From Oxytricha trifallax (Eukaryota > Ciliophora > Spirotrichea > Sporadotrichida > Oxytrichidae), in the NCBI GenBank assembly GCA_000711775.1, contig ARYC01000780.1, positions 62,001 to 126,000 on the forward strand: 64,000 bases of DNA. The letters are read 5' to 3'. The notes beneath the pieces were generated by a model. That model worked only from the letters and a program-made list of their open reading frames with translations, ran no database searches and had not been told where the DNA came from. The position numbers were made by a program, and so were the translations under genes. Shown piece after piece: positions 60,175 through 64,000 of the stretch (the first letter of the stretch is position 1; every line of letters begins with the position of its first letter).

Positions 60175-60214
60175 GGTACTCTACCGCAAAACAGGCTAAA
60201 TGCGGTAGAGTACC
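60175..60214. repeat. Nested hairpin in right arm
   Basis: Inverted copy of the hairpin at 59842-59881, with the same perfect 12-bp GGTACTCTACCG/CGGTAGAGTACC stem. The loop differs by one base from the left copy. Confidence 0.92.
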
Positions 60215-60461
60215 TAAAATATAAATAAATTAATATAATTTAAAAGAAATGAGTAAAGTTGATTCACTAAATTATTTCACCCAAAATAAGCTATTTTAGC
60301 TAAATTTTTATCACAACTGAGAAAACTTTATTAATATTTAGAACATCATCTTCTACTGTAGTATTTTGTTAAAACATTCTGTTAATCATAAAATAGTATC
60401 AAATAAAAAATAAAACCTGCAGAAAATTCTAACCTGGAAAATTATTATATAAATCATATCA

Positions 60462-61330
60462 TCAATGTTTTATACTTTAGTCTTTCAAGTATCTTCCAAC
60501 CTGCATTTCTTGTAATTCTCATAGTTTTTCTTTAAAGTCTCCTAGCTTATGAGCACACTTGAGTTTGCTTTTCTTTGGTTTTAAAAACTTTGCTACATCT
60601 TTTATTATTATATTTTTATATTTATTATTAAGGCTGTTGGCTTTATTAACGATTTTAAGCAGAAAACTAGAACATATAGTCAATATTAGCATCATCAACT
60701 TCCTTAATAACATATTGCTTAAATAATTGCTATTATGCATGTTTGCCTATATAAAATTTGATCCTTAACAGATTAAGTTAAAGAATTATAAGTAAATTAA
60801 CTAAAACTTTATTTGTATTAAATTTCCCATAAGAAAATAAAAAATATTAAATAATTCGAAGTTTGCTTGGAAGTAAAGTAATATTTGCAGCACTAAAGAA
60901 TGGCTTGCTCAATATATTCTTGAAAATCTTTATTTCGCTAACAAACTGCCTCAAAATTTTGGCACTTTACCAAGGCTAAGAGTGTTTCAAATACCTTGTC
61001 AATTTTGGATCTATGCTGCTGCTTTAGTAGTTCTTGGAAAACATACTATAAATTTAGAATTATTAAGGGTTTCTGACATTATTGGCTATAAGATAGATTT
61101 ATTTACAAGTTTATTGCTTTAAGATGCGGGAGAGGATTCAATATTATAGATACAGAATAGTGAATAATTTAATTCAGTGATACTTTAGCAATTGAAAGTT
61201 TCCTGTTTCTAGCAATAGTGTTATAAGATAAAAATAATAACATTTATAAACTCATAAGCTTCTGCTATAAGTTCATTTAAATGCTCGAGAAATGTCTTGT
61301 ATCTCTTCAAGATTTGTCCATAAAAAACTC
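60462..61330 (-). CDS. Helical protein, unknown function
   Basis: Minus-strand segments read GQILKRYKTFLEHLNELIAE and AYEFIN, then VFQELLKQQHRSKIDKVFET, LLALVKCQNFEAVCQRNKDF and QEYIEQAIL. A basic segment (KPKKSKLKCAHKLGDFKEKL) with an in-frame UGA precedes ELQEMQVGRYLKDQSIKH-UGA at 60462. The pattern is all-helical and HEAT-like at best. Start and joints unresolved; AT-rich inserts in between. Confidence 0.5.
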
Positions 61331-62189
61331 AATAAATTTTATATGAAAAATTTAAATGAAATATTTGTGGATCAGATGTTTGTCTTTAAATCTCAGGAAC
61401 GTTTAAGCCTAAAACTTAATTGCAGTCATTCGCAAATTATAAAACGCTTTACATATGTTTTAATATTTATAGTTACTTTTAAAATTTAAGACCTGTATTT
61501 ATTTTAAGTACAACAAATATTCCTGAATTGGCACTATTGAAATGAGGTCTTTTACAATTTTATGAATAAAATTGTTTAAAAGTTATAGAATTAATTAATC
61601 ATATTAGAGATTTTGCTTTAAAAATAGATAAAAATTTAAAACTTGGAAATTTTAATAAATCTTTTTGTTTGATTTTAAAGAAATTCTCTTCAATAAATAA
61701 ATCAATTATTGGACGTCAGAAACTACCTTATATTGATCATAGCATAAATTAATTTCATTTTTCATTAGAAGTTTAATTCTATAAAACATATTTTTAAAGT
61801 TAAAATAACACACCCTCACTATATTATATTCTAAAATATATAATTTTAAATTATTTGTATATTTTTCAAACATATCTAAATATTAAATTCCTTCTCAGAG
61901 CAGAATAATTATTCGAACAATTAATACTCTATATTTTTAAGTTATAACTTAATTACATATGAAATTGAAAGTTAGTGTAATGAAATCATTTCTTATTTAT
62001 CAAAGAGTTTAACTCTTAATTTTATAAATATTAATATAAGTGTTTCTAATGATTTTTCAGAGCTAAATACAGATTTTCTTATCTGGCTATCATGTTATAT
62101 ATCTTGTGATTTACAAATAAGTTGCAAATTTTGAAACGATATAAAAGCAACATGATTTAGAAATAATAAGCCAGATAAATATTTAATTT
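61331..62189. other. AT-rich spacer
   Basis: A+T-dominated sequence between the helical-protein gene and the 3' end of the kinase gene. I see no conserved coding block or repeat in it. Confidence 0.4.
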
Positions 62190-63990
62190 TCATTATTGCT
62201 TGACGAAATAGTTTAGAACTTCTAATATTCTACCAAAGCTTGGTCTATCCGAAGAATTTGCCATTAATAAAAAAGTTATTTTTTTATAGTATAATATTAA
62301 TTAAAAATGAAAGAGTATTTAATCATTGTATGGTGGGCGAGAGACTTAAAATATTAATTACAAACTAGCATTATCTTTGCTTAGTATTTTATAAAAATAA
62401 AGATTTGATTTAATTGGTACTATAAAATGAAAACTAACAGCTAAGTAAGTTAATTTGAGATATACTCCTTATTAAATTTGTGAGAACAATTAAGTGAATG
62501 GTGATGTTCTTAAGCATGATATTTTTCCAATTCAATTTAATTAACTAAAAAGTTTTCCATAATTTTCGTAATTCTACATTCATGTATAAGTTATCCTATT
62601 CTTTGATCTGTGCCATTAGGTATTTTAAGTGGTTCATCCCTCTCAACTTTAGTTCTGATATCTTGTACATCGAGGCCATCATAAGGTACCTCTCTTGCTA
62701 CTAACTCCCATAAAAGTGCGCCGAAAGCTAAGACATCCACAGTTTCATCGTACAAACGTTTTTGAAAAAGTTCAGGAGCCATATAAGCTCGTGTTCCTGA
62801 AAATTGCATGGTTCCCTTACCTAGATCAGCCTTATTAATTAAAATTATATATAATCAAAACTTGAATCTAGCAAGATCAAAATCGCAAATCTTAATATTG
62901 TAGGAATACATTCGAATTAGGGAAATTAATTAAAATTAAATTTAATATAATTCAAAATAGTGGCAGTTAAAGTTGACCAATTTGAACGATCTTGGGCTCA
63001 TTCGATAGAGAATTCAAAATTAGCTGGACTTTACTATTGGCGGTACTATTTTATCGCATCCCTGGAGCGAGTTAACTCGACTTTAATTAAACACATCATA
63101 ATTCAATAAATTACACCCTCGAATTAAAGTCGAGTTAACTCACTCCATGGATGCGAAAAAATAGTACCGCCAATAGTTAAGTCCAGCTAATTTTAAATTC
63201 TCTATCGAATGAGCCCAAAATCATCAAATTTGAACAACTTTAACTGCCAATATTTTGAATTATTATAAATTTAATTTTAATTAATTTCCCCAATTCGAAT
63301 AATGTATTCCTACAATATTGAAATGCTAATCTACTAAAATATTATGACTCTTAAGATCTCTGTGCACAATACCAAGTTCATGCATGCAATAAAATGTTAC
63401 AGCTACATCTCTAGCTATTTTTAATCTTTCCTCAAGTTTCATTTAAACCACTTACTTCTTAACGAAGCAAATTATATAAAGAGCCAGGCATGTATTCAAA
63501 GACAATAACTATGTTCGGAATTTTTGGCATGACTCCCATTAATAAAGCGATATTAGGATGTCTCAATATACTTTGCATAACGATTTCATTATAAATTTCA
63601 GATAATAGTTCATCTGTCAATCTTGGGTCAAATAACTTTTTAATTGTAACTTGAGTGGCATTTAAAGTATCTTATGAATTACGGAGAAACCACCTTATGA
63701 AATTTGCTCAGCTATTTCTTTGTCATCTAAATTGATTTCTCTAACTTCTGAAACTGAAGGCAAACTCCTTGAAGAAACTGAAACTGATGCTGCAGTTGAA
63801 GTAAAATTTAAGGTAAATGATCAAAATCCATACGATTTACCACTATAAAACTAATTAAACCAACATATTTATCGTGAAATTATGTGATATAATTCAGTAG
63901 ATGTTAAATAACAAAACCTTGCAAAATAAAAAACAAAGGTTAAAGCAGATTCTAAGGTTGAAGGTTGTTTAATGCAAAGAGTTTAAATTC
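62190..63990 (-). CDS. TKL-type protein kinase (Raf/CTR1-like), 5' part may continue beyond window
   Basis: Minus strand: SSRSLPSVSEVREINLDDKE, EQISQGGFSVIHK (glycine loop), ATQVTIKKLFDP (ATP lysine), EIVMQSILRHPNIALLMGVM, IVIVFEYMPGSLYNLLR, ARDVAVTFYCMHELGIVHRD, LKSHNILVDQHFN, IKICDFDLARF, GTRAYMAPELFQKRLYDETV, DVLAFGALLWELVAREVPYD and GQLIHEC. The end MANSSDRPSFGRILEVLNYF finishes KQQ-UGA at 62190. HRDLKSHNIL and APE are intact. The magnesium loop reads DFD instead of DFG. A MITE between HNILVDQHFN and IKICDFD is removed at AATATTG. A one-base frame change near 63670; an approximately 300-bp insert precedes the last segment. Confidence 0.9.
62894..63313 (-). other. IES in kinase gene made of a MITE, pointer AATATTG (CAATATT on the coding strand)
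   Basis: AATATTG at 62894-62900 and 63314-63320. Removing one copy and the intervening 413 bp joins SHNILVDQHFN to IKICDFDLAR, exactly the spacing between kinase subdomains VIb and VII. The pointer overlaps the ends of the MITE. Confidence 0.92.
62896..63317. mobile_element. Fold-back MITE copy 9 (A-type ends)
   Basis: TA-flanked palindrome from TATTGTAGGAATACATTCG to GAATAATGTATTCCTACAATA with the common interior and near-perfect arms. It interrupts the kinase gene and is excised as an IES. Confidence 0.95.
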
Positions 63991-64000
63991 CTATAAGTAT

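Larger units (their letters stand above)
59753..60303. repeat. 211-bp inverted duplication at the TUTase 5' end
   Basis: Left arm 59753-59963 and right arm 60093-60303 are inverted copies with only a few differences and a 129-bp unique centre. Each arm carries the TUTase start codon, the first 17 or so codons (MSKVDSLNYFTQNKLF), its 5' leader and a nested hairpin. The right-arm copy reads on the plus strand from ATG at 60249 and loses the frame just past the arm, so it is a partial duplicate. Confidence 0.95.

Noticed and set aside
1-64000. TBE-type or other transposase-bearing element, retrovirus-like element or Polinton
   Set aside because: No transposase, reverse transcriptase, integrase or capsid-like sequence was recognised, and no telomere-like C4A4 terminal repeat. 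Only non-coding MITEs and a short retroposon are seen.
1-64000. CRISPR array, rRNA or tRNA genes
   Set aside because: No regular spaced repeats, no rRNA-like GC-rich blocks and no convincing tRNA cloverleaf were noticed. The GC-richer patches at 13.5-13.75 and 47.25-47.7 kb belong to the retroposon family.

Overview
The window reads as germline (micronuclear) DNA of a ciliate. Three things point there. UAA and UAG are used throughout as glutamine inside conserved proteins (UBA1, BBS9, tubulin ligase, glucan dikinase). The sequence is very AT-rich. Conserved coding sequence is repeatedly interrupted by short AT-rich inserts, each bounded by a direct repeat of which one copy must be removed to restore the reading frame. 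Those repeats are 2 to 16 bp and vary from site to site (for example AAGTCTATAA, TTAAGAACA, AAGTTAT, AATATTG, TA). That is the MDS/IES/pointer architecture best known from spirotrichs such as Oxytricha and Stylonychia. UGA ends genes, but it also sits in frame inside several conserved proteins, usually where Trp would fit. This resembles the ambiguous code described for karyorelicts and Condylostoma, and I cannot name the genus.

Layout. 0.1-5.5 kb UBA1 (+). 6.3-7.8 kb SPRY protein (+). 8.0-11.2 kb Q/N-rich protein (-). 11.3-15.2 kb BBS9 (-). 15.3-16.3 kb small membrane protein (-). 17.2-22.3 kb AT-hook protein (+). 22.7-26.1 kb tubulin tyrosine ligase-like (+). 26.1-26.5 kb small coiled coil (-). 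26.7-27.5 kb N/S-rich protein (+). 27.6-29.0 kb SAMHD1-like HD protein (-). 29.2-30.2 kb coiled coil (+). 30.3-30.5 kb short ORF (+). 30.7-33.6 kb CEP164-like (-). 33.9-38.1 kb CBM20-glucan water dikinase (+). 38.2-40.5 kb coiled coil (-). 41.0-43.2 kb TPR-SET methyltransferase (+). 43.3-43.9 kb secreted protein (-). 44.2-50.1 kb giant N/Q/S-rich protein (-). 52.5-55.0 kb DWDDT-type HAD protein (-). 55.5-56.2 kb unknown (-). 57.7-59.8 kb TUTase/poly(A) polymerase-like (-). 60.5-61.3 kb helical protein (-). 62.2-63.9 kb TKL kinase (-). Genes lie close together on both strands, as expected of MDS sets for short macronuclear chromosomes. Every gene I could check is in linear order; none looks scrambled.

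Repeats. Nine copies of one palindromic fold-back MITE (about 415 bp, TA-flanked) are present, five of them inside genes. Deleting a copy at its TA or its short pointer restores the tubulin ligase, the kinase and the dikinase, so these MITEs behave as IESs. A separate retroposon-like family has two copies, one flanked by a perfect 16-bp duplication inside a coding region. At the 5' end of the TUTase gene a 211-bp inverted duplication carries a second copy of the gene start, with a small hairpin nested in each arm.

Caveats. Many genes show single-base frame changes, often at homopolymers. Uncorrected long-read indels are the likeliest cause, so exact exon and MDS joints in the less conserved genes are approximate. 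With UGA as the only stop, open frames are common by chance, so I rely on homology, codon sense and joinable pointers rather than ORF length. Ciliary genes are prominent (BBS9, tubulin ligase, CEP164-like), but the neighbours are otherwise functionally mixed.
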